From the NCBI GenBank assembly GCA_030653175.1, contig JAURZV010000058.1:1-62493 (forward strand): a stretch of 62,493 nt of DNA, given 5' to 3'. Source of the DNA: Methylobacter sp. Its GTDB lineage: Bacteria; Pseudomonadota; Gammaproteobacteria; Methylococcales; Methylomonadaceae. The notes beneath the pieces were generated by a model. It saw only the letters and a program-made list of their open reading frames with translations. It made no database searches and was not told the DNA's origin. Positions 33,023 through 42,190 of this stretch are shown piece after piece. Position numbers and translations under genes: made by a program. Numbering within the stretch: the first letter of the stretch is position 1; every line of letters begins with the position of its first letter.

Positions 33023-33862
33023 TTATGAATTTTTCCTGTAACTGGTGCACGCAACCAACTCAAATTCATTTGAAAGCTGGTTTAATGATTCCGAATGCCC
33101 TATAAATAACCATGACTTGCTGGACAGCATTTGAGCATATCTTTGAGCAAGCAATGTCTTCGTTTCACGATCAAAATAAATAAGAACATTGCGACAAAAA
33201 ATAAAGTCAAAATGGCATTTCATCGGCCAATCTTGCATCAAATTTAACTTTTTAAACTGAATAATTTGTTGTAACTGAGGTCTTACTTTTACTTGACCGG
33301 ATTGCGATGATTTACCTCGCATAAACCACCGCTTAAGCATATCTTCTGATAAGTCACTGACACGATCTTCCGTATAGATACCCTCCGATGCTGTTTGTAA
33401 AACATTAGTGTCCAAATCAGTTGCTAATATCTTGATATCCCAATCAACGGGCACATTTTCCAACAAGGTAATCGCTAAAGAGTAAGGCTCTTCACCAGTA
33501 GAGCAACCGGCGGACCACACCCTGATTTGCCTGGAGGCTTTATTCCTAGTCAAGACTTCTGGAATAACAACATCACGGACATAATCAAAATGATGCATTT
33601 CTCTAAAAAATGCAGTTAGATTGGTTGTTATAGCGTTGATAAATTCAGTAAACTCGTGATCCGGGTAATCTTTAAGATACTGGCAATACTCCTTAAAATT
33701 CGCTAGTCCGAGTTTCCTTACCCGCTTGGACAGTCTGGAATAGAACATATCAAATCTTTCATCAGGAACCTGAATACCTGAATGCTCATTGGACAATTTT
33801 CTTAAAAAATTAAAGTCATCCGCAGTGAATTTAAATTCGCGAACCTTCTCAACAATGGCCAT
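33023..33862 (-). CDS. cheR: CheR, chemoreceptor methyltransferase
   Basis: 279 aa. The N-terminal helical domain is followed by the SAM-binding domain (IRVWSAGCSTGEEPYSLAI, ILATDLDTNVLQTA, FDFIFCRNVLIYFD). It methylates receptor glutamates. The MCP of the operon ends in EWEEF, which resembles the CheR-binding pentapeptide, so tethering is likely. Confidence 0.95.
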   Translation of the reverse strand: MAIVEKVREFKFTADDFNFLRKLSNEHSGIQVPDERFDMFYSRLSKRVRKLGLANFKEYCQYLKDYPDHEFTEFINAITTNLTAFFREMHHFDYVRDVVIPEVLTRNKASRQIRVWSAGCSTGEEPYSLAITLLENVPVDWDIKILATDLDTNVLQTASEGIYTEDRVSDLSEDMLKRWFMRGKSSQSGQVKVRPQLQQIIQFKKLNLMQDWPMKCHFDFIFCRNVLIYFDRETKTLLAQRYAQMLSSKSWLFIGHSESLNQLSNEFELVACTSYRKNS

Positions 33863-33890
33863 CTTTAAACTACTTCCCGTCCGTCAAAAA

Positions 33891-34466
33891 TCACGCGTCA
33901 TGAACATCGAGTACGCCCAATAAGCCCAGCAACCGGGTAGACTCAACAAATCGTGGGGATGGATAAATAATGGTTACTTTCTTTTGCAACTTAACTGCAT
34001 CTTTTTTCAATGAAACAAGCAGCTGCAAAGTGGCTGTATCTATTGATGATACGTCAGATGCATTTATTTCGATTTCATCATGCATGGCCAATAAATTCTT
34101 CAGCTTTTCGTGTAACTTGACGACATTCTGAATAGTCAACGTAGCGTCTAAATCAATTAGTGAATCTTCCGCTTCCTCTGGCACCCAGTCCTCAGCAGCA
34201 GCAGCAGCAGCTGCTTCTTCCGTTACTATGCCTATTGCATCCATGGGGTCATCAGTCATTTCTTCTAAAGCACTATCACCGGGACTTTCGTCCCCAATCT
34301 TATCTATTACTAATTCATCCTCTTTAGTTATATTTAAAATCGCACTTTCACCAGTATCTCCTATCAAATCATCCATAACCAAATGATCTTCATTTTTACC
34401 GGTATCGCCATCCATCCACGCTAGAGGATCGTATCCGATTAAATTATTTTCTTCACTTGTTGCCAT
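33891..34466 (-). CDS. STAS-domain protein with long acidic N-terminus
   Basis: 191 aa. The C-terminal 85 residues form a STAS/MlaB-like domain (LTIQNVVKLHEKLKNLLAMHDEIEINASDVSSIDTATLQLLVSLKK) with the conserved Ser/Asp site (ASDVSSIDTA). The N-terminal 100 residues are acidic and low complexity and include a run of eight alanines encoded by a CAG-type trinucleotide tract (34193-34210). It overlaps parA by 14 bp. In comparable che operons such proteins accompany a ParA; an anti-sigma-like switch or localisation partner is inferred. Confidence 0.85.
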   Translation of the reverse strand: MATSEENNLIGYDPLAWMDGDTGKNEDHLVMDDLIGDTGESAILNITKEDELVIDKIGDESPGDSALEEMTDDPMDAIGIVTEEAAAAAAAEDWVPEEAEDSLIDLDATLTIQNVVKLHEKLKNLLAMHDEIEINASDVSSIDTATLQLLVSLKKDAVKLQKKVTIIYPSPRFVESTRLLGLLGVLDVHDA

Positions 34467-35220
34467 ACATCACCTTGCTTTCAAGAAAATCATGAGCAAG
34501 GCTACGAAAATCCCTTGCCGAACGACTTTTCGGACTATATTCTAAAATTGTTTTACCAAAGCTGGGACATTCTGCGAGCAATGCCGTTTCTCTAACGACT
34601 GTTGCTAATATTTGCTCTGGGAAATGTGTAAGTAAAACATTTAACACCTGACTCGATATTCTTCTATTGGGTGAATATCGCGACATCACCAATAATGTTT
34701 TATATTTCCGCTGCAAAGCTTTCTCAAACCTCTTAATCGTGCCCATTAGATGAGATAACCCTTGCAAAGCAAGAAAATCACTGGCCATAGGAATTAAAAT
34801 TTCGTCGGCTGCAATCAATGCATTCGCAACCAGCAACCCTGAAGAGGGTGGACAATCAATAAAAATAAAGTCCTGATCATTAAGATTTCCATGCAAGGCA
34901 TCTTTTAATAAAACACCGCGAGGTGAATTATTGCCGGTTAACTGCTCAATATCCTTAAGTTTTGATCCTGATGTAATTAATTGCAGATTATCCCTGACGG
35001 AAATAAGCTGTTGATGAATTTCTTTCTTTTTCAGCATAGCTTCATCAATACCGCCAATATCCTGCGCTGTAATACCTAAAGAAACTGCTAAATGGCCTTG
35101 CGGATCAAGATCGATAGCTGTAACTTTTGAGCCCGCTTCTGCAATCGCATGGCATAAATTTGCAGTAGTAGTCGTCTTCCCAACACCGCCTTTCTGATTA
35201 ATTATTGCAACAATTCTCAC
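34453..35220 (-). CDS. ParA/MinD-family ATPase of the chemosensory operon
   Basis: 255 aa. Deviant Walker A (NQKGGVGKTTTTANL) at residues 8-22 and Walker B (FIFIDCPPSSGLLVANAL) identify a ParA-type ATPase, not a chromosomal ParA since no parB or parS accompanies it. In other gammaproteobacteria and Rhodobacter, ParA homologues within che operons place and segregate chemoreceptor arrays. It is between cheW and the STAS gene. Confidence 0.92.
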   Translation of the reverse strand: MRIVAIINQKGGVGKTTTTANLCHAIAEAGSKVTAIDLDPQGHLAVSLGITAQDIGGIDEAMLKKKEIHQQLISVRDNLQLITSGSKLKDIEQLTGNNSPRGVLLKDALHGNLNDQDFIFIDCPPSSGLLVANALIAADEILIPMASDFLALQGLSHLMGTIKRFEKALQRKYKTLLVMSRYSPNRRISSQVLNVLLTHFPEQILATVVRETALLAECPSFGKTILEYSPKSRSARDFRSLAHDFLESKVMYGNK

Positions 35221-35223
35221 CTG

Positions 35224-35715
35224 TCACACCAAACTTTCAATACCCTCAACCTCATCGGGATTGAGCAATTTATCGACGTCCAGCAGCATAATCATCTTTT
35301 TCTTATACACATGCATACCTCGCATGTAGCGCGTATCAATTTTTGAGCCGAAGTTTGGGGCTTTTTTGATGTCTTCCAAATTAATATCCAGCACATCAGA
35401 AACCGCATCAGCCACTATGCCCATTACAAACTGGTTTGCACCATGTTCAACACAGAGCACAATAACAACCGTTTTTGGAGAATAATCGAAATGCTCCAGA
35501 GAAAACCGTTCCCGTAAATCTATGATAGGCACGACGGACCCGCGTAAATTCAACACGCCTTTAACAAAAGCAGGCGTATTCGGTATCACGCGAACAGCTT
35601 CCCAGCCACGAATCTCTTGTACTTTCAAAATCTCAACGCCATACGCTTCGCCTGCAAGTTGAAAGGTGAGAAATTGCTCTACCCGACTATTATTTGACTG
35701 CACATCTGTTGTCAT
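35224..35715 (-). CDS. cheW: CheW coupling protein (second copy)
   Basis: 163 aa. CheW fold: FLTFQLAGEAYGVEILKVQEIRGW, NTPAFVKGVLNLRGSVVPIIDLRERF, VMGIVADAVSDVLDI. It couples receptors to CheA. It has about 50% identity by eye to the other CheW at 38.2 kb, so the two are old duplicates that may serve different receptors in one array. Confidence 0.94.
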   Translation of the reverse strand: MTTDVQSNNSRVEQFLTFQLAGEAYGVEILKVQEIRGWEAVRVIPNTPAFVKGVLNLRGSVVPIIDLRERFSLEHFDYSPKTVVIVLCVEHGANQFVMGIVADAVSDVLDINLEDIKKAPNFGSKIDTRYMRGMHVYKKKMIMLLDVDKLLNPDEVEGIESLV

Positions 35716-35760
35716 TGTTATAGTTTCCTGTCGGTTATATGGTTTTTAGTTTTAACAACA

Positions 35761-38094
35761 TTAAAACTCTTCCCATTCGTCGCTGCTATCAATTTTAGGC
35801 TTATTTGGAGATAAAACAGAAACTACAGGTTTTTTTGCTGTTGCTCTTATTGGCGCTACAGGCGCCTTACTGTGCGCAACCGGCCTGGTCGTTGCAGAAG
35901 TATTCTTTGAATTGACCCTAAAGAAACTAAGCAACTGGGTCATGTTGGTAGACTGCTCACTCATGGCAATGCTACCGGCTGCGGCCTGTTCTGCCAAAGC
36001 CGCATTTTGCTGAGTAATATCGTCCATTTGAGAAACCGCTTGATTGACTTGCTCAATACCTGCTGATTGCTCCGAGCTGGCACTGGCAATGTGTGCAACG
36101 ATGTCGCCGACTTTTGCAACACTTTCGACAATTTCAGTTAGCGCTGCACCTGTTTCATTAACGAATGCAGTTCCGGCACGAACTTTCTGCACACTGTTCT
36201 GGATTAGCTCATTACTTTGCTGTGCGGCGGTTGCACTTCGTTGAGCCAGATTACGAACCTCTGTTGCAACAACCGAGAATCCAGGCCCCTGCTCTCCTGC
36301 CCTGGCCGCTTCTACAGAAGCGTTTAATGCCAACAGATTAGTCTGGAAGGCAATTTCATCAATTACGCCGATAATTTCAGCAATTTTATTACTGCTTTCA
36401 TTAATTTCCTGCATTGCCGCAATAGCCGACTTAACTACGCCGCCGCCTTTTTGCGCCAATTGACTGGCTGAATTAACAACCTCAGTCGCTTGTACCGTAT
36501 TCTGCGCATTATTTTTTACGGTACTGGCCAGCTCTTCCATGCTGGCGGCCGTTTCTTCCAGGCTGGCTGCCTGTTGTTCCGCTCGATGTGACAAGTTGTT
36601 ATTACCACTGGCCATCTCTTGTGACGAACTATCTATAAAATCAGCGGCATCCCTGATTTGAATGATAAATTCGCTGAGCTTTGCCAAGGTAGCATTAATA
36701 TTATTCTTGCATTCAGCGTAAACACCTTGGTATTCATTGGTAATGGCGGTGGTTAAATCGCCTTCAGCCATGTTTTCCATGACCCTGTTAACGTCGCCAA
36801 ACACACTTTCAATGACATCCGTTAATTCATTGATGCCCGCAGACAGTGCCTTAGTGAATCCCTGTTTGTCGGTTAATTTTATGCGTGCACTCAGGTCACC
36901 GGCTTTAACGCCCTGCACCAATTGATCGATTTCTTGCTCAATTAAAACTTCATGGGTTCTATCCTGCCATTCAGTCACATAACCAATACGCTCACCATCG
37001 CTATTAACGGGGCTAGCGATAATACTCATATGCCGACCGCCAATGATCAGCTGCGATTTAAGTGATTCTTGCGATTTTTCCAATATCCCGCTTTTAACAG
37101 TCGCGTGATACAGATCAACATTTGAACCCATCAATTTATCGGCGGAAAAATCAGGTAACTGGCTGCGAATATCGCTTTCTGCCGTCTTGAACATCTTCCG
37201 AACGCTATCGTTCATGTAAATAATTTCAAAATTCTTATTCGCTACCATGACAGGGGATTGAACATTGTCCAGAGCCTGGGTAATCCGTTTGGACTCTGAG
37301 AGGCCTTGCTTGTAATCAGCCAAATCAACACCCAGCTTGACTTCCATGCAATACAATCCACGCAAAAAATCGCCCAGTTGATCGTCCCGTTTCAAGTCCA
37401 CCTTATTTCCGAAATTTCCACTGCTCAGCCGGTAACAAATAGTGATGGCAGTTTCCAGCGTATCGGTTATCACCTTGGTCATATTGATACTGAGTGCCGA
37501 TGCCGTCATGGCTAACAAGGCAACACCCGCTAACAAGACGTACTCCTGCGTCAAGAACAATCGATACATCAGAAAAAAGATAGGGGTCAAGAAAGCGATC
37601 ACTACAAAAGCATTTTTTTTCGCTATTGCAATCTCGCTAATTGATTTAGACATCGTCGCTAAACCGGTCGGCTTTAACTTTACTTCACCGGCGCTAATTT
37701 TCTTGTACAACTGTTCAGCAGCCGGAATCACATCACGCTTTGGAGGGTGTCGAACAGAAAGGTATTCATAGACTTTTCCATCTTTAAACAACGGCATGGC
37801 ATTTGCCTCGACCCAATAATGATCGCCGTTTTTACACCTGTTTTTCACCAGTCCCTGCCAGGGTCTAAGCTGTTTTAAGGTATCCCATAAATCTTCATAA
37901 GCAGCCGAAGGCATGTCAGGATGGCGAACGATATTATGCTCCTGACCCATTAATTCTTCACGGGTAAAACCGCTGATTTCAACAAATGCATCATTGACGT
38001 AGGTAATACGTCCCATCAAATCAGTTCTTGAAACCAGGATGGTGCCTTTTTTCAGAATGACCTCATTATTAGTTAACGGCATATTAATCTTCAC
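35761..38094 (-). CDS. Methyl-accepting chemotaxis protein with N-terminal PAS and two transmembrane helices
   Basis: 777 aa. An Aer-like PAS (residues 15-115, RITYVNDAFVEISGFTREEL...NIVRHPDMP) precedes two close transmembrane helices (about 165-210). Then come a HAMP-like region, a second PAS (about 270-385), a further HAMP-like segment and the MCP signalling hairpin (about 490-700). The conserved tip reads EQGPGF where most receptors have EQGRGF. The C-terminal EWEEF resembles a CheR tether. The Aer-like PAS often binds FAD, suggesting redox or energy taxis. Confidence 0.93.
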   Translation of the reverse strand: MKINMPLTNNEVILKKGTILVSRTDLMGRITYVNDAFVEISGFTREELMGQEHNIVRHPDMPSAAYEDLWDTLKQLRPWQGLVKNRCKNGDHYWVEANAMPLFKDGKVYEYLSVRHPPKRDVIPAAEQLYKKISAGEVKLKPTGLATMSKSISEIAIAKKNAFVVIAFLTPIFFLMYRLFLTQEYVLLAGVALLAMTASALSINMTKVITDTLETAITICYRLSSGNFGNKVDLKRDDQLGDFLRGLYCMEVKLGVDLADYKQGLSESKRITQALDNVQSPVMVANKNFEIIYMNDSVRKMFKTAESDIRSQLPDFSADKLMGSNVDLYHATVKSGILEKSQESLKSQLIIGGRHMSIIASPVNSDGERIGYVTEWQDRTHEVLIEQEIDQLVQGVKAGDLSARIKLTDKQGFTKALSAGINELTDVIESVFGDVNRVMENMAEGDLTTAITNEYQGVYAECKNNINATLAKLSEFIIQIRDAADFIDSSSQEMASGNNNLSHRAEQQAASLEETAASMEELASTVKNNAQNTVQATEVVNSASQLAQKGGGVVKSAIAAMQEINESSNKIAEIIGVIDEIAFQTNLLALNASVEAARAGEQGPGFSVVATEVRNLAQRSATAAQQSNELIQNSVQKVRAGTAFVNETGAALTEIVESVAKVGDIVAHIASASSEQSAGIEQVNQAVSQMDDITQQNAALAEQAAAGSIAMSEQSTNMTQLLSFFRVNSKNTSATTRPVAHSKAPVAPIRATAKKPVVSVLSPNKPKIDSSDEWEEF

Positions 38095-38156
38095 GCTACC
38101 TTACCTCTCAAACTATGCCAAATACATTTACCCACACGGGGCACCAAAAAATCATT

Positions 38157-38204
38157 GCCTACAGGGATGTAGGTAAGGGGCGTGAGCAGGACGCGGCAAG
38201 CTTT
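38157..38204 (-). repeat. Copy of the window-start 46-bp repeat abutting the cheW stop
   Basis: On the minus strand the sequence reads AAGCTTGCCGCGTCCTGCTC then CGCCCCTTACCTACATC and TGTAGG, matching the unit at 25-70. It begins at the stop codon of cheW, so the end of that gene was a boundary of insertion. Confidence 0.75.
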
Positions 38205-38718
38205 AACTTTCATCCTGATCAAACTCTTCCAGCTTCAGTAATTTGTCCACATCAAGCAGCATTACCATGCGCTCATTAACCGATACCAGTCCATTAATAA
38301 ATTCGTTACTTACTTTAGTTCCAAAATCCGGAGCACTTTGAATTTCGGTTTTATCCACACTAATGACATCAGAGACCGAGTCAACAACAACGCCCATTAT
38401 GCGTGTCTTGTTGCTATCGCCGGTTTGCAACACGACAACCACCGTCAACGGTGTGTATTCGGCTTTACTCAAATTAAACCTTTCTCTCAAATCGAGAATC
38501 GGCACAATGGAACCGCGTAAATTAACAACACCTTTTTCATAGCAGGGAACATTAGGTATTCTGGAAACAGGCTCCCAGCTTCGTATTTCCTGTACCCGAA
38601 GAATATCAACACCATATTCTTCTTTACCCAAGGCAAAACTCAGATATTGCACAGCGTTATCCAGGTTCCTACTATAGTGATATTGATCGATATCTTTATT
38701 TTCAGCTTCTTGTGCCAT
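38203..38718 (-). CDS. cheW: CheW coupling protein (first copy)
   Basis: 171 aa. CheW fold: YLSFALGKEEYGVDILRVQEIRSWEPVSRIPNVPCYEKGVVNLRGSIVPILDLRERFNL and IMGVVVDSVSDVISVDK. It is placed directly after cheA, the usual main CheW. The stop codon coincides with the start of a dispersed repeat. Confidence 0.95.
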   Translation of the reverse strand: MAQEAENKDIDQYHYSRNLDNAVQYLSFALGKEEYGVDILRVQEIRSWEPVSRIPNVPCYEKGVVNLRGSIVPILDLRERFNLSKAEYTPLTVVVVLQTGDSNKTRIMGVVVDSVSDVISVDKTEIQSAPDFGTKVSNEFINGLVSVNERMVMLLDVDKLLKLEEFDQDES

Positions 38719-38737
38719 ATTTGCTTTTATCTATGTA

Positions 38738-40843
38738 TTAGCGGATTGAAAAACGCACCAGACCGGGAACGTCAAGAATCAGCGCAACAGAACCATCACC
38801 CAAAATAGTTGCACCTGAAACGCCTTCCACCCGCCGGTAATTTGCTTCCAATGATTTAATAACAACCTGTTGCTGACCCAATAACTCATCTACGAGTAAA
38901 CAACACAACTCACCCTGCCCCTCGACGACCACAAGGACACCCTCTTTCGACTTGGTCGGATTGCCCGAATGAACATTGAAAATTCCGCGCATTCTAATAA
39001 CAGGTAAATATTCATTGCGCAGGCGAAAGGTTTCTCCTTTGCCTGCAACTTTATTTAGCATTCTTTCCGTAATGTTAATTGATTCAATAATAGAAACTAG
39101 CGGCACAATGTAGGTCTCATCACCCACGGCAACAGATTGACCGTCAAGAATTGCCAACGTTAACGGCAAATGGATTGCTATAGTTGTTCCTTTACCCAGC
39201 TCTGAAATAATTTCTATATTGCCGCCTAATGATTGGATATTTCTTCTCACAACATCCATACCCACACCGCGACCGGAAATATCAGTGAGCTGTTCAGCTG
39301 TAGAAAAACCCGGCATAAAGATTAGTTCAAATATCTGTTTTTCGGTAAGAAGGTTATTTTCTTCAACCAATCCTTTTTCTATGGCTTTTGACAGTAGTTT
39401 ATCTTTATCTAATCCTCGCCCATCATCAATAATTTCTATGACAATGTGGCCACCACGGTGATACGCTTTTAGTTCTATGGTTCCTGTTTCCGGCTTGCCT
39501 GCTGCAACTCTGTCCGCAGGCATCTCTATACCATGATCCAGACTATTTCTAATTAAATGAACCAACGGATCGTTGATCAGCTCAACGACGGCTTTATCGA
39601 CTTCGGTATTTTCACCGACAAGTTTCAGTACAATTTTTTTATCTAATTTACTACTGATATCATGGACTAATCGCGGGAAGCGACTAAAAACAAAACTAAT
39701 AGGCAGCATCCGAATATTCATGACGCTTTGCTGTAAGTCTCGAGTATGCCGTTCTAATTGGGCAAGTCCTCTTTTAAGTTGACCCACCTTATCCATGCTA
39801 AAGTTCTCACCAACTAAACCCAACATGGATTGTGTAATCACAACTTCGCCCACCATATTAATTAAAGTATCAATTTTGTCAGTATCTACCCGAATCGAAC
39901 TGGCTTTTGCCGTAGTTTTTGCCGCTTCATTGTCAGAATCTTGAGATTCAGATTTTTTAGTTTCTGCAACCTTAGGTTTGACCTCAACGGATTTTGGAGC
40001 AGGATTATCAGGTATGATTACTGCGGCGGGTTCAGGATCGATTTTTTTTACAACGGGGGGTAATTTTACGGCTTTGGCAAGAGGCTGAATTTCCATTTCG
40101 CAATCGCCTTCAACCCAATTAAATATTTCCCTGATTTCATCGCCGGAAATATCCCCGACAACTTTTAAATCCCAAGAAATATTGCATTCCTCCGGATCTA
40201 ATTCATAAAAACCAGGAACATCCTGAATATTAACAGTGGTTGTTAATTCACCCAGTTCATTCAATTCTCGAAATAGTCTTACCGGATCATTGCCGGTTTT
40301 AAGCAAATCCAAATAGGGGCAAAAAGCTATTTTCCAGCCCTGCTCGCCTAATTCAACGGATTCTTCTTCAACAATATCGGGAGCAACATTGACAGAATCC
40401 TCTTCGCTTGCGAATTCCTGTTCAACTGGAAGCGCTGGTTCTTCTGCCATCGAACCGCCATTAAGCACAACTTCCAATGCTTTTTTGTGCTTTGCTACAC
40501 TGGCATTGTTAACATTCCGTTCATTCTGTATCGCAGTCAACATCTCTCTGAGACAATCAACGGATCCAAGTAAAACGTCTACTGCAGGTTGAGTTACCTT
40601 TCTACGCCCGTCTCGCATTTCATCAAGCAGGGTTTCCATAATATGAGTGTATTCAGCAACAACGGTAAAACCAAAAGTTCCACTGCCGCCTTTTATCGAA
40701 TGGGCCCCCCTGAAAATGGTATTGATTATTTCTGAATCAATATCCCCCATATCGAGCGTTAACAATCCTGACTCCATTGCTTCCAGTCCTTCGAAACATT
40801 CTTCAAAAAAGACCTGATGGAATTGTGACATATCAATAGACAT
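38738..40843 (-). CDS. cheA: CheA chemotaxis histidine kinase
   Basis: 701 aa. P1 Hpt with the phosphorylated His48 (FRGAHSIKGGSGTFGF), a region at 165-255 that could be a P2-like domain, a charged linker, the P3 dimer helices (IRVDTDKIDTLINMVGEVVI), the P4 ATPase (N-box LIRNSLDHGIE, G1 DDGRGLD, G2 GRGVGMDVV) and the P5 CheW-like domain. It phosphorylates CheY and CheB. All catalytic motifs are intact. Confidence 0.96.
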   Translation of the reverse strand: MSIDMSQFHQVFFEECFEGLEAMESGLLTLDMGDIDSEIINTIFRGAHSIKGGSGTFGFTVVAEYTHIMETLLDEMRDGRRKVTQPAVDVLLGSVDCLREMLTAIQNERNVNNASVAKHKKALEVVLNGGSMAEEPALPVEQEFASEEDSVNVAPDIVEEESVELGEQGWKIAFCPYLDLLKTGNDPVRLFRELNELGELTTTVNIQDVPGFYELDPEECNISWDLKVVGDISGDEIREIFNWVEGDCEMEIQPLAKAVKLPPVVKKIDPEPAAVIIPDNPAPKSVEVKPKVAETKKSESQDSDNEAAKTTAKASSIRVDTDKIDTLINMVGEVVITQSMLGLVGENFSMDKVGQLKRGLAQLERHTRDLQQSVMNIRMLPISFVFSRFPRLVHDISSKLDKKIVLKLVGENTEVDKAVVELINDPLVHLIRNSLDHGIEMPADRVAAGKPETGTIELKAYHRGGHIVIEIIDDGRGLDKDKLLSKAIEKGLVEENNLLTEKQIFELIFMPGFSTAEQLTDISGRGVGMDVVRRNIQSLGGNIEIISELGKGTTIAIHLPLTLAILDGQSVAVGDETYIVPLVSIIESINITERMLNKVAGKGETFRLRNEYLPVIRMRGIFNVHSGNPTKSKEGVLVVVEGQGELCCLLVDELLGQQQVVIKSLEANYRRVEGVSGATILGDGSVALILDVPGLVRFSIR

Positions 40844-41034
40844 AGACTTACCTGTGTGCGCCTAAATTCATTTAAACAAGATTAACCCGAAAACTTTCTT
40901 TATTGATCCTTGTCTGGATAAACACCTAAAGCATTCATCTAAACATTCAGAATAAAGCCGCATGGGACTGAAATATATCAATAGGCATAGGCTTTCCTGC
41001 ATGCGACTAACACACTTAGGCACGATAGCATCAA

Positions 41035-41397
41035 CTAACCCAAAACTTTTAGTAATGTTTTTAATAATTGATCAGGATTGAAAGGTTTAACCATCCACCC
41101 TGTTGCACCGGCAGCCTTACCTTCTTGCTTTTTTTCGATTCCTGATTCTGTCGTCAGCATCAGCATGGGAATAAATTTATAATCTGGGAGTGCCCGTAAA
41201 TCTCTAATTAAAGTAATCCCGTCTTTATTTGGCATGTTGACATCAGCTACTACACAATCAAATTTCCTGGCTTGCGCTTTTTCTAAAGCATCAACTCCAT
41301 CTACTGCTTCTTCGACATCGTATCCAGCAGCCCTTAAAGTAAATGAAACCATTTTTCTCATTGAAGCTGAATCGTCAACTGCAAGAATACTTGCCAT
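41035..41397 (-). CDS. cheY: CheY response regulator
   Basis: 120 aa from ATG 41397 with GGAGAA upstream. Single receiver domain: D8/D9, phospho-acceptor D52 in VVADVNMPNKDG, Thr in MLTTES and the conserved Lys in WMVKPF. First gene of the che operon, 190 bp upstream of cheA. No flagellar genes are in the window, so the output may be flagella or, given the pilus genes at 54-60 kb, twitching (inference). Confidence 0.94.
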   Translation of the reverse strand: MASILAVDDSASMRKMVSFTLRAAGYDVEEAVDGVDALEKAQARKFDCVVADVNMPNKDGITLIRDLRALPDYKFIPMLMLTTESGIEKKQEGKAAGATGWMVKPFNPDQLLKTLLKVLG

Positions 41398-41543
41398 TGT
41401 TTTCTCCATTAATCTCTAATTTTCAAAGCAAAACCCCGTACGAATATACAGCGTCCTACATTTAACTGACTAAGTATAGCCTAATTATTTTTCTGTATCG
41501 CACTTCTAATCTAGAAACTTATTTCTGCATTTTCATTGCAGCA

Positions 41544-41583
41544 AACAAAAAAACACCCCACTAGAGAAAATCCCTAGCAGGGT
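41544..41583 (-). terminator. Rho-independent terminator after tRNA-Leu
   Basis: On the minus strand a 10-bp stem (ACCCTGCTAG/CTAGTGGGGT with two G-U pairs) is followed by GTTTTTTTG. It lies just downstream of the tRNA and would also end secG transcription. Confidence 0.85.
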
Positions 41584-41589
41584 ATATAT

Positions 41590-41674
41590 TGGTGCCGATG
41601 GCCGGATTTGAACCGGCACAACTTTCGTCACCACCCCCTCAAGATGGCGTGTCTACCAATTTCACCACATCGGC
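41590..41674 (-). tRNA. tRNA-Leu(GAG)
   Basis: 85 nt including an encoded CCA. Acceptor stem GCCGATG/CATCGGC, anticodon loop CTTGAGGG with anticodon GAG, a long class-II variable arm, and the T-loop GGTTCAAATCC. It follows secG, as in many gammaproteobacteria. Confidence 0.96.
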
Positions 41675-41761
41675 TAAAACATGATTGCAAAGATACTATT
41701 TAATACACACTATTTTAATTATTTTCTACAGTGTATTTACTTGCGTCATAAACAATATTTA

Positions 41762-42172
41762 TTACTTTTTTTCAACTGCCTGTTCAGCTCCGGAAACCGC
41801 CGGAGCGGCAACAGGCACTTCTTCAGACTTCAGGTCAGTCACTGGGACAGCGCTGCCCGATCCTTTTGCGCCACTCACATCAGGAATGCCAAGCGTATCC
41901 TGTTCAACCTTGGGGGCGTTCATTAAGTCGTAAGCCGCACCCTGCTTACTGTTTAACACTGCAAGCCCCAAGCTGGTCATAAAAAACAAAGTTGCCAGAA
42001 TTGCTGTGGCTCGAGACAAGAAGGATGCCGCACCCTGAGCTCCAAAAACTGATCCTGAAGATCCCGTGCCAAAAGCTGCGCCTGCATCAGCCCCTTTGCC
42101 TTGTTGCATTAATACTAATCCAACAACCCCTAAACCCAACAGCACATGAACAACAATAATTACCTGATACAT
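41762..42172 (-). CDS. secG: Preprotein translocase subunit SecG
   Basis: 136 aa. Two transmembrane helices (IIVVHVLLGLGVVGLVLMQQGKG and ATAILATLFFMTSLGLAVL) flank a Gly/Ala-rich loop, the SecG signature. The C-terminal tail (from about 85) is longer than in E. coli and Val/Ala/Pro-rich. It lies 18 bp after tpiA. Confidence 0.94.
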   Translation of the reverse strand: MYQVIIVVHVLLGLGVVGLVLMQQGKGADAGAAFGTGSSGSVFGAQGAASFLSRATAILATLFFMTSLGLAVLNSKQGAAYDLMNAPKVEQDTLGIPDVSGAKGSGSAVPVTDLKSEEVPVAAPAVSGAEQAVEKK

Positions 42173-42190
42173 AATAAAGTTTAAATTACT

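Noticed and set aside
41480-41540. FliA (sigma-28) promoter upstream of cheY
   Set aside because: On the minus strand TAAGTTT followed by GCGATAC resembles -35/-10 of sigma-28, but the spacing and the -10 match are poor; not reported as a feature.
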